64,000 bases of DNA from NCEH01 sp002257205 (lineage in GTDB: Bacteria; Pseudomonadota; Alphaproteobacteria; Rhizobiales; Xanthobacteraceae). This document shows, one piece after another, positions 47,961 through 56,776 of this stretch. The stretch is from the NCBI RefSeq assembly GCF_043195105.1, contig NZ_JBAFWO010000001.1; one strand, written 5' to 3'. The position numbers and the translations under genes were made by a program. The notes beneath the pieces were generated by a model. The model made no database searches, was not told the origin of the DNA, and saw only the letters and a list, made by a program, of their open reading frames with translations. How positions within the stretch are numbered: position 1 is the stretch's first letter; every line of letters starts with the position of its first letter.

Positions 47961-48546
47961 AATCGGAATCGACCTCGGTCTGCGCGAGTTGAGGCTTGCG
48001 AACGCTGCGCGCCAAGCCGAATGGTGCCCGGATCAGGTGCCGGACCTTTCGTTCCGCGGCAACGAGCTTGCGGGTGAAACCGGCGAGGCGTGCAACGTCA
48101 TCAAGAAATTGGAACGCGAGCGGCACGGCTGGCGCGGCTCGCGCGATACCATCGAGCACCTCGGCGAGGAACTTGCCGATGTGGTGATCTGCGCCGATCT
48201 GGTGGCAATTGCCGGCGGAATCGACCTCGCCGCGCATGTGGTCGCGAAATTCAACGCCTCAAGCGAAGCCAACGGGCTCGCGACGAGGATCGCGGCCCCC
48301 TCCATCGCGGCTCGGCCAGCCGCGGGCATCGATGCGGTGCAGGTGGTGCGCGAGCACTTCGCGAAAACACAGGAAGCCTTGGGCTTCCTCGATAGCGCTG
48401 AGAAGCTGAGAGCCGGATCGGACTCGCCAATCGAGCAGGCTATTGGGTTCGGCCGCGTGTTGATCGGCGTCCGCGCCGCCCTGGCTGCCCTCGACATTCC
48501 CGACCTCTCCTATGAGGCTCAGGCTCGCAAGCATGGGGAAGGATAA
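47953..48546 (+). CDS. MazG-like nucleotide pyrophosphohydrolase
   Basis: The 197-aa protein has the MazG-type helical core: ELAGETGEACNVIKKLERE supplies ExxE, and HLGEELADVVICADLVA supplies ExxD, together binding the magnesium that hydrolyses NTPs. ATG 47953 lies inside the previous gene's end. The C-terminal extension (about 105-197) is unrelated to MazG and unassigned. Phage MazG proteins can alter host (p)ppGpp or dNTP pools. Confidence 0.82.
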   Translation: MAEIGIDLGLRELRLANAARQAEWCPDQVPDLSFRGNELAGETGEACNVIKKLERERHGWRGSRDTIEHLGEELADVVICADLVAIAGGIDLAAHVVAKFNASSEANGLATRIAAPSIAARPAAGIDAVQVVREHFAKTQEALGFLDSAEKLRAGSDSPIEQAIGFGRVLIGVRAALAALDIPDLSYEAQARKHGEG

Positions 48547-48549
48547 GAT

Positions 48550-49038
48550 ATGGCGCAGCCGAGAATCTATCTCGCCGGTCCCGAGGTGTTCCGTCCGGAT
48601 GCGATCTTCGAAGGCCACCGCCTCAAGAAGCTCTGTGCTGCTCACGGCCTTACTGGCATCTACCCGCTCGATGAGCCTGCACAGGACGCGCTCTCGATCT
48701 TTCACGGGTGTATCGGAGCCATCGACCGGTGCAGCATGATGGTGGCCAACATCTCCCCCTTCCGCGGCCCCCACATGGATCCGGGGACTGCTTTTGAGAT
48801 CGGCTATGCGATCGCAAAGGGCGTTCCCGTCATTGGCTGGACGAGCTGCCCCGGTGAGATGCAACAGCGCATCGAGCATGTGATCGCCGAAGGGATGCTG
48901 TGGGACAAGGCCGGCCACCAGGTGGAAGAGTTCGGGCTGACCGAAAATCTCATGATCACGGTGCCCATGATCGAGCTTTGCGATTCCGTCGAAGACGCCA
49001 TCCGCGCCGCGGCGAACCACTTGAGCAAGGGGAGGTGA
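48550..49038 (+). CDS. Nucleoside 2-deoxyribosyltransferase-family protein
   Basis: The 162-aa protein opens with IYLAGPEVFRPDA and has the active-site block MDPGTAFEIGYAIAKGVPVIGW, where the glutamate of FE is the nucleophile and the Asp of DPGT helps bind the nucleoside. The family swaps bases on deoxyribose or, in relatives, hydrolyses nucleotides. It directly follows the MazG-like gene, suggesting joint nucleotide-pool editing. Partner and substrate are unknown. Confidence 0.85.
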   Translation: MAQPRIYLAGPEVFRPDAIFEGHRLKKLCAAHGLTGIYPLDEPAQDALSIFHGCIGAIDRCSMMVANISPFRGPHMDPGTAFEIGYAIAKGVPVIGWTSCPGEMQQRIEHVIAEGMLWDKAGHQVEEFGLTENLMITVPMIELCDSVEDAIRAAANHLSKGR

Positions 49039-49040
49039 CG

Positions 49041-49334
49041 ATGGCGCGCACGAGTGCGAGCCGAGGACCTGACTTGCCCCTCTATCCCGATGAAGCGACC
49101 ATCGCCAGGGCGATCCTAGGACCGACGCGCGCGCAGGACTGGGCGGCCATCGCCTCCATTTGGGAGCGGTCGGGCCTCCCGAAAATCGATCCGCAGACGG
49201 GCGGCCGCTACTGGCCCGCCGTTATCGAATGGCTCGACCGCCGCAACGGCGTGCGCGACAGTACCCTGCCCGCAGCTCAAAGCGGGGCAGAAAGGTGGGA
49301 AAATGACGGGAGACGACAGCGCGCCCGGGCTTAA
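49041..49334 (+). CDS. Putative excisionase-like winged-helix protein
   Basis: The 97-aa protein follows a strong GGAGGTG site and contains EATIARAILGPTRAQDWAAIASIWERSGLPKIDPQTGGRYWPAVIEWLDRRNG, a winged-helix-like pattern often encoded just before phage integrases. Its end overlaps the integrase start by 32 bases. I infer a recombination-directionality role from position and size; it may instead be a general regulator. Confidence 0.6.
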   Translation: MARTSASRGPDLPLYPDEATIARAILGPTRAQDWAAIASIWERSGLPKIDPQTGGRYWPAVIEWLDRRNGVRDSTLPAAQSGAERWENDGRRQRARA

Positions 49335-50574
49335 GCGCATGAAGCGCAAATCCGGGCGCACGGACGTGTACTGGGTCGCCAACGAGACCCATGCCAAAGC
49401 TGGCTATGAGCCCAAGACGGTGCGGCTTCACGGCGACTGGGATGATCCGGCAGCGCGAGATCAGATCGCAGCCCGGTGCCGGAAGCTCCAACAAGAAATG
49501 CTGGAATGGGCAGCGGGCTTCTTGCCCGATCGCCGCTTCGGCGCCGCCGGCACCATCGCGTGGTTGTGCGATGCATTTCAGACGGATCTGGACAGCCCCT
49601 ATCGCGACACCCGGCCGTCAACCCAGCGCTTTTACGATGACAACATCAAGTTCGTCCGCGCGACAGTGGGCGAGGTGCTGGTGCGCGACGTGACCGGGCG
49701 CGATATCCGCCGGTGGCATAAGAACTGGGGCCGGTGGGACGAAAAGGCCAAGACGATGGCCAACCCACGCCGCGGCTATGGTGGCATTCAGACGCTTCGG
49801 CGCGTGGTGTCGTACGGTTGCGAGATGAAGGACCGGGCATGCCTGGAGCTTGCGCAGGTGCTCGCGGAGATGGAGTTCTCGTCACCACGCCGGCGGCAGG
49901 TGCGGCCCACATATGGGCAGATCATCGCTTTCCGAACTGCGGCGAGGGGAGGGGACTTCAAACGCCCGTCCATGGCCCGAGCCATCGTGCTGCAGTTCGA
50001 ACTTGCCCTGCGCCAGAAGGATGTCATCGGCGAGTGGCTGGTGGCGGATGACGGGTCGAAGGTTGGCATCATGGACGCCGGGTCCAGGTGGGCCAACGGC
50101 GTGCTGTGGGGCGACCACATCGACAAGGATTGGGTGCTCCGAAAGCCGACTTCGAAATCCAATTTCGATGAGGTGGCGGTGCACGATCTGAAGCTCCACC
50201 CCGACGTGCTCGCCGAATTTGAGGACGTGAAACGAGAGGAGCGGATCGGCCCGGTCATTATCAACGAGCACACCGGGAAGCCGTATCGCCGGCGCGAGTT
50301 CGCGCGGGTATTTCGCTCGATCGCGCGGGCGGCGGGTTGGCCGGACGACCTGTGGAACCGCGACACCAAGGCAGGGGCCGTGTCGGAAGCGTTCGAGGCG
50401 GGAAGCGAGGCGGCCGACGTGATGAAGGTCGCCACCCACACCCAGATGTCCACGACGATGCTCTACAATCGCGGAGCCATCGAGCAAACCAGCCGTGTCG
50501 CTAAATTGCGTGTGGCGGGGCGGAACACGCCCGGAACAAAGGGCGGTAACACCGGCGGTAACACGTCGTCATAA
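49303..50574 (+). CDS. Tyrosine-recombinase integrase
   Basis: This 423-aa integrase should insert and, with a directionality factor, excise the prophage. A SAM-like core-binding domain (about 80-185) precedes the catalytic domain with Arg237 (ELALRQKD), Lys284, His379 (ATHTQM) and Tyr388 (MLYNRG). The second arginine box reads NRDTKAGAVSEA, with Lys356 where Arg is usual. It ends 15 bases from the tRNA-Arg 3' end, pointing toward it, so the tRNA is the attachment site. Confidence 0.93.
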   Translation: MTGDDSAPGLKRMKRKSGRTDVYWVANETHAKAGYEPKTVRLHGDWDDPAARDQIAARCRKLQQEMLEWAAGFLPDRRFGAAGTIAWLCDAFQTDLDSPYRDTRPSTQRFYDDNIKFVRATVGEVLVRDVTGRDIRRWHKNWGRWDEKAKTMANPRRGYGGIQTLRRVVSYGCEMKDRACLELAQVLAEMEFSSPRRRQVRPTYGQIIAFRTAARGGDFKRPSMARAIVLQFELALRQKDVIGEWLVADDGSKVGIMDAGSRWANGVLWGDHIDKDWVLRKPTSKSNFDEVAVHDLKLHPDVLAEFEDVKREERIGPVIINEHTGKPYRRREFARVFRSIARAAGWPDDLWNRDTKAGAVSEAFEAGSEAADVMKVATHTQMSTTMLYNRGAIEQTSRVAKLRVAGRNTPGTKGGNTGGNTSS

Positions 50575-50589
50575 AAGTCGCTTAAACAA

Positions 50590-50666
50590 TGGCGCGCCCG
50601 AAGAGATTCGAACTCCTGACCCCCAGATTCGTAGTCTGGTGCTCTATCCAGCTGAGCTACGGGCGC
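50590..50666 (-). tRNA. tRNA-Arg (anticodon ACG), prophage attachment site
   Basis: The minus strand folds into a full cloverleaf: acceptor GCGCCCG/CGGGCGC, D-arm GCTC..GAGC, anticodon stem CCAGA/TCTGG with loop CTACGAA, and T-arm with GTTCGAATC. The terminal CCA is encoded. The gene reads CGU-type codons with A34 normally deaminated. The phage is joined at the 3' end and the tRNA stays intact. Confidence 0.97.
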
Positions 50667-51032
50667 ATTGTTTTCCCATTGTCGATCCGAAGATCGCCCG
50701 GGGCCGAGACCCCGGAGGCTCGAAGCGGCGACCCGCTTGCGAGGAAGTGTGAGCTACAGCTTTTATTTTGCCCTGGCAAGGGCAAAGTGCGGTGCGCCAT
50801 TTCCGACCCTGTGGATATTCCCCCGCGCTCCGGCGTCGGATCGGTGGCCGTGGCGGGTGCGCCGGGTCCGGGTCAGTCTGCCAGGCAGGGGAGGCTTCGC
50901 GGGCCGTCTGCGGGTGATGGGAAGGGAAGGCGAACCTTCGCCGGAAATCGCGGTGTCATCGGCCGAAAAGGTGCGGAAGCGCGCCAGTGAACCCTGGTTC
51001 CTCTGTGGCGCGCGTGGGTTTCACGTGAAACC
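50667..51032. other. Intergenic stretch right of the tRNA
   Basis: No convincing gene. Short plus-strand frames cross the tRNA and are not protein-like. A small GCCC-TGGCAA-GGGC hairpin at about 50770-50783 lacks a T-run on the expected side. The tRNA promoter should lie just right of 50666. Confidence 0.4.
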
Positions 51033-52520
51033 TCAGCCGGCCCGCAGTCGCTGGCCGCGTGGCCGCGCCTCCTGCGTCCGGTCGGGAATAGTGATCAGGA
51101 AGGTCGCCCCGCCCGGCCGGTCCAGAAGGCGGATCTCGCCGCCATGGGCCCGCACCAATTCCTCGGCGATGGGAAGGCCAAGCCCGGTCCCGCCGGCCCG
51201 TGCGGAGGCCTGGAAGGCCGAGAACAGCCGGTCGCGCCGGGCCGGCGGGATGCCCGGTCCGGTGTCGGAAATCTCGATCTCGACCATATGGTCGTGCCGC
51301 CGCGCCGCGACGCGGATCTGGTCCCGCCCGGCCGGCCGCGGCTTGCGGCCTTCCAGGGCCTGGAGCGAATTGCGCGAGAGGTTGAGAATCACCCGGAACA
51401 GCTGGTCCGGGTCGGCATCAGCGGTCAGCGGGCGATCGAGCGTGACCACCCAGTCCACATCCCCCTCCGCGCCGGGATGGAGCCCGAGCATGTCGCGCAC
51501 CTCGTCGAACAGCGCGCCAAGGTCCACGTCGCGCCGGTCGGGCAAAGGCTCCTGGGCGCGGCCGTAGGACAGGGTCTGCTCGCAATAGGCGATGGCGCGG
51601 TCGAGCGCGGCCACCAGCTTGGGCGCGAAGCGCTGCACCGCTGGATCGGGCAGGGAGAGCAGGCGGTCGGAGATCAGCTGCGCGGAGGCGAGCAGATTGC
51701 GCAGGTCGTGATTGATCTTGGAGACCGCGAGGCCCAGCGCCGCCAGCCGGCTCTTCTGCGTGAGGGTGTGGGAGAGTTCGCGTTGCAATTCCGCAAGCGC
51801 GTCCTCGGCGATGCCGATCTCATCGCCCCGGCCACTGGGCGTGATGATGCGCGAGGCATCTTCGGGGGCCTCGCGATAGGCGCTCATGCGCTCGGTCAGC
51901 CGCCGCATGGGGCGCACGAACAGCAGATGCAGGCTGATATACACCAGGGCGCCGGCAAGCCCGGACACCAGGAGCGAAATGGTCAGCACCGTGGTCGCGA
52001 AGCGCCACATGGCGCGCTGGAGCGGCGCTTCGGAGAGCACGATTTCCAGGAACTCCTCCCCGCGCGGCGCTTCCGCTACCACGCGCAAGGTGCGCTCGCG
52101 GGTGGCGAGGAGCGTGCCGAAGGCGTCCCACACCGCGTGCCAGGGCGTGATTTCGCGCATGTCGAGATGCTGGTCGATGGTCGGCGGCATGTCGGACATG
52201 GCGAGCAGGCGACGGGTATCCTGCGCCTTCACCACCACCAGCTGGGCGCCAACATTGGCGAGTAACTGGCGCGTGAGATCCGGAGGAATGGTTTCCTCCG
52301 GCGCGGCGTCCAGCACCAGGGCGGCGGTGCGCGCCGCAGCCACCCGGTCGGACAGCCAGGAGATGCGGAAATTGGCCATGGTGGGAACGAAGATCGCCAG
52401 CTCGGCGGCGGTCACGAACACCAGGGTCAGCAGCAGAAGCTTGCCGGACAAGCCGAAGCGCACCCGTCTTGTGGGTGTACGCGGTTCGGTCTCCTGCGGC
52501 GCGGTGCTGTGCGTGAGCAT
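51033..52520 (-). CDS. Membrane sensor histidine kinase without adjacent regulator
   Basis: The 495-aa kinase has two membrane helices (about 26-48 and 178-205) flanking a periplasmic sensor, a HAMP-like linker, the phosphoacceptor histidine in SKINHDLRNLLASAQ (about 270), an N-box (LNLSRNSLQAL) and G boxes (DTGPGIP, GTGLGLPIAEEL). No response regulator is encoded next to it. It follows the HPr gene on the same strand and may be linked to the PTS regulatory genes. Signal unknown. Confidence 0.9.
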   Translation of the reverse strand: MLTHSTAPQETEPRTPTRRVRFGLSGKLLLLTLVFVTAAELAIFVPTMANFRISWLSDRVAAARTAALVLDAAPEETIPPDLTRQLLANVGAQLVVVKAQDTRRLLAMSDMPPTIDQHLDMREITPWHAVWDAFGTLLATRERTLRVVAEAPRGEEFLEIVLSEAPLQRAMWRFATTVLTISLLVSGLAGALVYISLHLLFVRPMRRLTERMSAYREAPEDASRIITPSGRGDEIGIAEDALAELQRELSHTLTQKSRLAALGLAVSKINHDLRNLLASAQLISDRLLSLPDPAVQRFAPKLVAALDRAIAYCEQTLSYGRAQEPLPDRRDVDLGALFDEVRDMLGLHPGAEGDVDWVVTLDRPLTADADPDQLFRVILNLSRNSLQALEGRKPRPAGRDQIRVAARRHDHMVEIEISDTGPGIPPARRDRLFSAFQASARAGGTGLGLPIAEELVRAHGGEIRLLDRPGGATFLITIPDRTQEARPRGQRLRAG

Positions 52521-52636
52521 ACTCGACTGACGAACGGCGCGGCGCCCCTATGCGGTGCGCCGACGAATGTTATCTCTGTTCACGCAAATGTGCCCTTCGG
52601 AAGGCGATTGGAAGGGCAAGCGACGGTTTTGCCGCG

Positions 52637-52975
52637 TTATTCGCCCTCGCCGAAGCGGTCGGCCACCAGGTCCTCGAGTGCCTTGAGCACGGTGACCGCC
52701 TCTTCCCCATATGCCGTTACCGTTACGGTGGTTCCGGGCGCGGCGGCGAGCATCATGAGGCCCATGATGGAATTACCGCCCACCGCCTCGCCGTTGCGGC
52801 ACACCGTGACGGTGGCGTTGAACCGCTCCACGGTCTGCACGAACTTGGCCGAGGCGCGTGCGTGCAGGCCGCGCTTGTTGATGATGGGCAGCACCCGCAC
52901 CAAGGCGCCGGCCGGCGCCGGCGCGCCGCAGGCCTCGCTTATCTGTTGGTCTGAAGAGGGGTCATTTCCCGGCAA
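52637..52975 (-). CDS. HPr-family phosphocarrier protein
   Basis: The protein carries the phosphorylated histidine in KRGLHARASAKFV and the regulatory-serine region GGNSIMGLMMLAAAPG, target of HPr kinase. The start is uncertain: the frame begins at a TTG (52975), and a GTG just before VLPIINKRG is also possible. It overlaps the EIIA gene by 14 bases. In alphaproteobacteria it works in a regulatory, not sugar-transporting, PTS. Confidence 0.88.
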   Translation of the reverse strand: MPGNDPSSDQQISEACGAPAPAGALVRVLPIINKRGLHARASAKFVQTVERFNATVTVCRNGEAVGGNSIMGLMMLAAAPGTTVTVTAYGEEAVTVLKALEDLVADRFGEGE

Positions 52976-53363
52976 GGACGCGGCTCGCGATGTTGATATA
53001 TTTGCGCCCGGCTTCCTGGGCCACGTCCACCGCCTCGGAAAGGGGCATCTCGCCGCGCACCTTGGCGAGCTTGACCAGCATGGGCAGATTGATGCCCGCC
53101 ACCACTTCCACGTCCGGCGCGTTCATGACCGAAATGGCGAGATTGGAGGGGGTGCCGCCGAACATGTCGGTGAGGATCACCACGCCCTGGCCCGACTGGA
53201 CCCGATCCACAGCGTCGATGATGTCATGCCGCCGTCGCTCCATGTCATCGTCCGGACCAATGGTGACGGCTGCAATCTGGGCCTGTGGGCCCATGACATG
53301 CTCCAGGGCGGAGCAGAATTCCGTGGCCAAGCGGCCATGCGTGACGAGTACGAGACCGATCAT
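52962..53363 (-). CDS. PTS EIIA component, mannose family
   Basis: The 133-aa protein has the phosphorylated His9 (LVLVTHGRLA) and the conserved ILTDMFGGTPSNLA block. No EIIB or EIIC genes follow, so it probably has a regulatory role, receiving phosphate from HPr. The gene order chvI-chvG-hprK-EIIA-HPr is conserved in rhizobia. Confidence 0.92.
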   Translation of the reverse strand: MIGLVLVTHGRLATEFCSALEHVMGPQAQIAAVTIGPDDDMERRRHDIIDAVDRVQSGQGVVILTDMFGGTPSNLAISVMNAPDVEVVAGINLPMLVKLAKVRGEMPLSEAVDVAQEAGRKYINIASRVLAGK

Positions 53364-53478
53364 GTTGCCTCCGCCTCCACCATCAAAGCGATGGAGGCCT
53401 CCCGCGCTGCGGGGCGGTCATATTCAGAGCGGCTCAAAAATTACGCAAGGGGTGCATCGCACAAAAGCACCGGACGAA

Positions 53479-53934
53479 TCAGTAAGAAAGCGTCTTGAAT
53501 GCCGCGGCAACCATCAAGGCGCCGTCGGTTTCTTGCGAAAATGCAATACGGGGCAGGGGGAAGCCCAGAAGAGTGGCAGTTAAATCCGCGTCAGTCGGTA
53601 GGCGCGGCATGGCTGAAAAACCAAGATCCACCACCAGGTGCAGCCGCGCTGCATCAATGTGGGGCAGGCGGCGGATGCCGAGTTTGCGCACCTCGATCAG
53701 GCCCGCGAGCTCCGGCGGCGGCGCGGCGATCACGCCGGACGCATCGCAGGTGAGCATCACCCGGTCGTCGGCCACCAGTTCGGCCTCCGGCAGCGCGCGC
53801 GGCGGGTCCAGGATCAGGCGCAGCGCGAGCATCGATTTTCCGCTGCCCGACGGGCCCCGGATCAGCACCCCCCATGTGCCCACCCGCACGCAGCTGGCAT
53901 GGATGCTCGGGTGGATGCTGGCGGGGGGCGCCAC
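53479..53934 (-). CDS. hprK: HPr kinase/phosphorylase, short alphaproteobacterial form
   Basis: The 151-aa enzyme phosphorylates HPr on serine. It keeps the P-loop GPSGSGKS (27-34), the VADDRV motif and the LGIRRLP stretch, but lacks the N-terminal domain of Firmicutes HprK, as is normal in this class. It begins at a GTG four bases after the chvG stop. It ties the PTS phosphorylation state to the ChvG/ChvI operon. Confidence 0.9.
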   Translation of the reverse strand: MAPPASIHPSIHASCVRVGTWGVLIRGPSGSGKSMLALRLILDPPRALPEAELVADDRVMLTCDASGVIAAPPPELAGLIEVRKLGIRRLPHIDAARLHLVVDLGFSAMPRLPTDADLTATLLGFPLPRIAFSQETDGALMVAAAFKTLSY

Positions 53935-53937
53935 GGG

Positions 53938-55821
53938 CTAGCCGTTGGGCAGGCGCACGACGAAACGGGCGCCGGTGATGGTCTCCTCCGCGCCGTCCTT
54001 GGACAGGGCGATGCGGTTCTCCGCCCAGATCTTGCCGCCGTGCGCCTCGACGATCTGGCGCGAGATGGAAAGGCCGAGGCCGGAATTCTGGCCGAACCCG
54101 TGGTCCGGCCGGTCGGTATAGAAGCGCTCGAAGATGCGGGCGAGGGCGTCAGGCCGGATGCCGGGCCCCCGGTCGTCGACGACGATTTCCGCGCCATCCT
54201 TGAGGCGGCGGCAGGTCACCGTCACCGTGCCGCCAGGCGGTGAAAACGAGCGGGCGTTGGAAACGAGATTGTCCACCACCTGGCCGAGGCGCGAGGCGTG
54301 GCCGACCAGCGTGAAATCGGCGGCCGCGCCGGGCGCGCGCTCGAATTTCAGCGCCACCTTCACGCCATCGTCCTTACGCACCTCCTGCGCCATGCCCACC
54401 ACCATCTCCAGCAATTGCTTCAGATCCACCGTCACCGCTTCCTGGCGCTGAAGCTCGGCGTCCAGCCGGCTGGCATCGGAAATGTCGGAGATCAGGCGAT
54501 CGAGGCGTTTGACGTCGTGCTGGATCACCTCCAGCAGGCGATTGCGGGAATTCTCGTTGCGCGCCAGCGGCAGCGTTTCAACCGCCGAGCGCAGGGAGGT
54601 GAGGGGATTCTTCAATTCGTGCGCCACGTCGGCGGCGAAGCTCTCGATCGCCTCGATGCGATTGTAGAGCGCGCTGGTCATGTCGCGCAGCGCGCCGGAG
54701 AGATGGCCGATTTCGTCCGAGCGCGAGGTGAAGTCGGGAATTTCCACGCGCGACTTGATACGGCGGCGCACCCGCTCGGCGGCGTCGGCGAGCTTGCGCA
54801 CGGGGTCGGCGATGGTGCCGGCGAGCAGCACCGAGAGCAGCACCATGACGGCGGCGGCCACCAGGAACACGCGCACGATGACGAAGCGTTCCGCCTCCAC
54901 CGCCTCGTCGATTTCGCCGCCTTGGGTGGAGAGCAGCAATTCGCCGAGGATGGCCCGGAAGCGCTGGATCGGCACCGCCACCGACACCACCACGCGGCCC
55001 CGCTCGTCCACCCGCACCTCGCTGGATTTCTGGCCCAGCGCGGCGGAGGCGACCTCGGGATAATCCTTGCCGCTCTGCGGCCCCAACTCCTTGTAGAGCG
55101 GCAGGTCGCCGCGCCCGACCCAGCTTTGCAGGCCGCGCCAGGTGCGCTCCAGCAGGCCGGGTCGCGGCTGGGTGGGCGGCGGCAGGTCGAAGCGCAGGAT
55201 CTCGCCCTTGGAATAGAGCGAGCGCGTGTCGAGCAGCATCACCCCTTCACGGTCGTAGATGCGCGCGCGGGTGCGGGTCGGGCCGACGAGACGGCGCAGC
55301 ACCGGGGCCACCCGCTCGGGATTGATGGGGAATTCCAGCGGCGCGAACCCCTCCTCGGAGGGGCCGTAGCTCTCGCCGGCCTGAAGTTCCAGAAGCCGCT
55401 CGGGGTCGATCGTGATGGCATTGGTCTCGACCTGCGCGGACGCCGCGATGGCACCGGCGATGATCTCGCCCTGCACCAGCAGGCTCTGCACGCGGGCATC
55501 GATCAGTCCGGCGCGGAATTCGGAGAGGTAGAGAATGCCGGAGACGAGCGCGCACAGGCCCGCCAGATTGAGCAGGACGATGCGCCGCGTGAGGCTGGAG
55601 AAGCTCTTGAACGCGACGAAACTCGGCAACCGGCGCAGCTTGGCGAGCAGGCTGCGCGGCTTCGGCGGGGCGCCGTCGGCGGAGAGGTCGCCAACGCCGG
55701 TATCGTCGCTGCGCTTGCGGCCCCGGGCCTCATAGACGCGCATTTCCTCTTCCGCCTCATCGGCAGCGGGAGAGGGGGGCGCGGCCTTGGCGGAGGCGGT
55801 CCACTTCTGGAATATGCTCAT
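53938..55821 (-). CDS. chvG: Sensor histidine kinase ChvG (ExoS type)
   Basis: The 627-aa kinase senses envelope or acid signals in rhizobia. After a cytosolic charged start a membrane helix (about 85-107) leads to a large periplasmic domain (about 110-315), a second helix (about 322-345), HAMP, the H-box ESFAADVAHELKNPLTS (His near 400) and the ATPase domain with DRGPGI and GLGLSI. ATG 55821 lies 28 bases after the chvI stop. Confidence 0.93.
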   Translation of the reverse strand: MSIFQKWTASAKAAPPSPAADEAEEEMRVYEARGRKRSDDTGVGDLSADGAPPKPRSLLAKLRRLPSFVAFKSFSSLTRRIVLLNLAGLCALVSGILYLSEFRAGLIDARVQSLLVQGEIIAGAIAASAQVETNAITIDPERLLELQAGESYGPSEEGFAPLEFPINPERVAPVLRRLVGPTRTRARIYDREGVMLLDTRSLYSKGEILRFDLPPPTQPRPGLLERTWRGLQSWVGRGDLPLYKELGPQSGKDYPEVASAALGQKSSEVRVDERGRVVVSVAVPIQRFRAILGELLLSTQGGEIDEAVEAERFVIVRVFLVAAAVMVLLSVLLAGTIADPVRKLADAAERVRRRIKSRVEIPDFTSRSDEIGHLSGALRDMTSALYNRIEAIESFAADVAHELKNPLTSLRSAVETLPLARNENSRNRLLEVIQHDVKRLDRLISDISDASRLDAELQRQEAVTVDLKQLLEMVVGMAQEVRKDDGVKVALKFERAPGAAADFTLVGHASRLGQVVDNLVSNARSFSPPGGTVTVTCRRLKDGAEIVVDDRGPGIRPDALARIFERFYTDRPDHGFGQNSGLGLSISRQIVEAHGGKIWAENRIALSKDGAEETITGARFVVRLPNG

Positions 55822-55849
55822 GGCGCGGGGCGCCGGGCGGCGCCCGACC

Positions 55850-56551
55850 TCAGCTTTCCTTGAACCGATAGCCGACGCCATACAGGGTTTCGATCATCTC
55901 GAAATTGTCGTCGGCGGATTTGAACTTCTTGCGCAGGCGCTTGATGTGGCTGTCGATGGTGCGGTCGTCCACATAGACCTGATCGTCATAGGCCGCGTCC
56001 ATCAGGGCGTTGCGGCTCTTGACCACGCCGGGGCGCTGGGCGAGCGCCTGGAGGATCAGGAATTCGGTGACCGTGAGGGTGACCGGCTCGCCCTTCCAGG
56101 TGCAGGTGTGCCGCTCCGGGTCCATGCGCAGCAGGCCGCGTTCCAGCACCTTGGCGCTGTCGGTCTCGCGCGGGGCGGTGCCGTCCTTGGCGCCGACGCG
56201 GCGCAGCACCGCCTTCACGCGCTCCACCAGGAGGCGCTGGGAGAACGGCTTCTTGATGAAATCGTCCGCACCCATCTTCAGGCCGAACAATTCGTCGATC
56301 TCCTCATCCTTGGAGGTGAGGAAGATCACCGGCATGTCGGTCTTCTGCCGCAGGCGGCGCAGCAGTTCCATGCCGTCCATGCGGGGCATCTTGATATCGA
56401 GGATGGCGAGATCGGGCGGCGAGGTCTTGAAGCCGTCGAGCGCGGATGCCCCGTCGGTATAGGTCTCGATCCGATACCCCTCAGCTTCCAGAGCGATGGA
56501 GACCGAGGTGAGAATGTTACGATCGTCGTCGACGAGGGCAATGGTGGGCAT
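55850..56551 (-). CDS. chvI: Response regulator ChvI
   Basis: The 233-aa OmpR-type regulator has a receiver domain with acid pocket (VDDD, 7-10), phosphoacceptor Asp52 (LAILDIKMP) and conserved Lys in FIKKPF. A winged helix follows, with VTEFLILQALAQRPG and DRTIDSHIKRLRKKF. ATG 56551 has AAAGAGG upstream. With ChvG it controls exopolysaccharide and envelope genes in rhizobia. A long upstream frame overlapping it was rejected. Confidence 0.95.
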   Translation of the reverse strand: MPTIALVDDDRNILTSVSIALEAEGYRIETYTDGASALDGFKTSPPDLAILDIKMPRMDGMELLRRLRQKTDMPVIFLTSKDEEIDELFGLKMGADDFIKKPFSQRLLVERVKAVLRRVGAKDGTAPRETDSAKVLERGLLRMDPERHTCTWKGEPVTLTVTEFLILQALAQRPGVVKSRNALMDAAYDDQVYVDDRTIDSHIKRLRKKFKSADDNFEMIETLYGVGYRFKES

Positions 56552-56776
56552 GACACCTCTTTCAAGGTCCTGTGGGCCGTTGTGCGACCGTCTTGGGGTG
56601 AACCCGTTTCCCGTGGCCGAAATGTGACACCATGTCAGAATCTCCCACCAAAATAGCGGGAAAACTAGGAAATTCCAAATGGATCGCATCCGCGCCCCAT
56701 TCTGGGGTCGGGAGCTTTCCGGACTTGACCGCGACCGGCGGGGGCGGAACATGCCCTGCATGGAGGAAACAGCCCC

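Larger units (their letters stand above)
3280..50589. mobile_element. Prophage with lambda-type head and Mu-type contractile tail, integrated at tRNA-Arg
   Basis: A complete-looking temperate phage gene set fills this span. It has integrase at the right end, a CI-like repressor with operators, an early replication and methylation operon, terminase, head, tail sheath and tube, baseplate, fibres and a lysis cassette. The right end abuts the tRNA-Arg(ACG) 3' end at 50590. The left limit given is simply the last recognisable phage gene; the repeat of the tRNA 3' end expected at attL was not found between 1 and 3280. No essential head or tail gene looks broken, so the element may be inducible. Confidence 0.9.

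Noticed and set aside
54298..55863. 521-codon plus-strand frame opposite chvG
   Set aside because: It mirrors chvG codon structure; the kinase on the other strand has clear domains.
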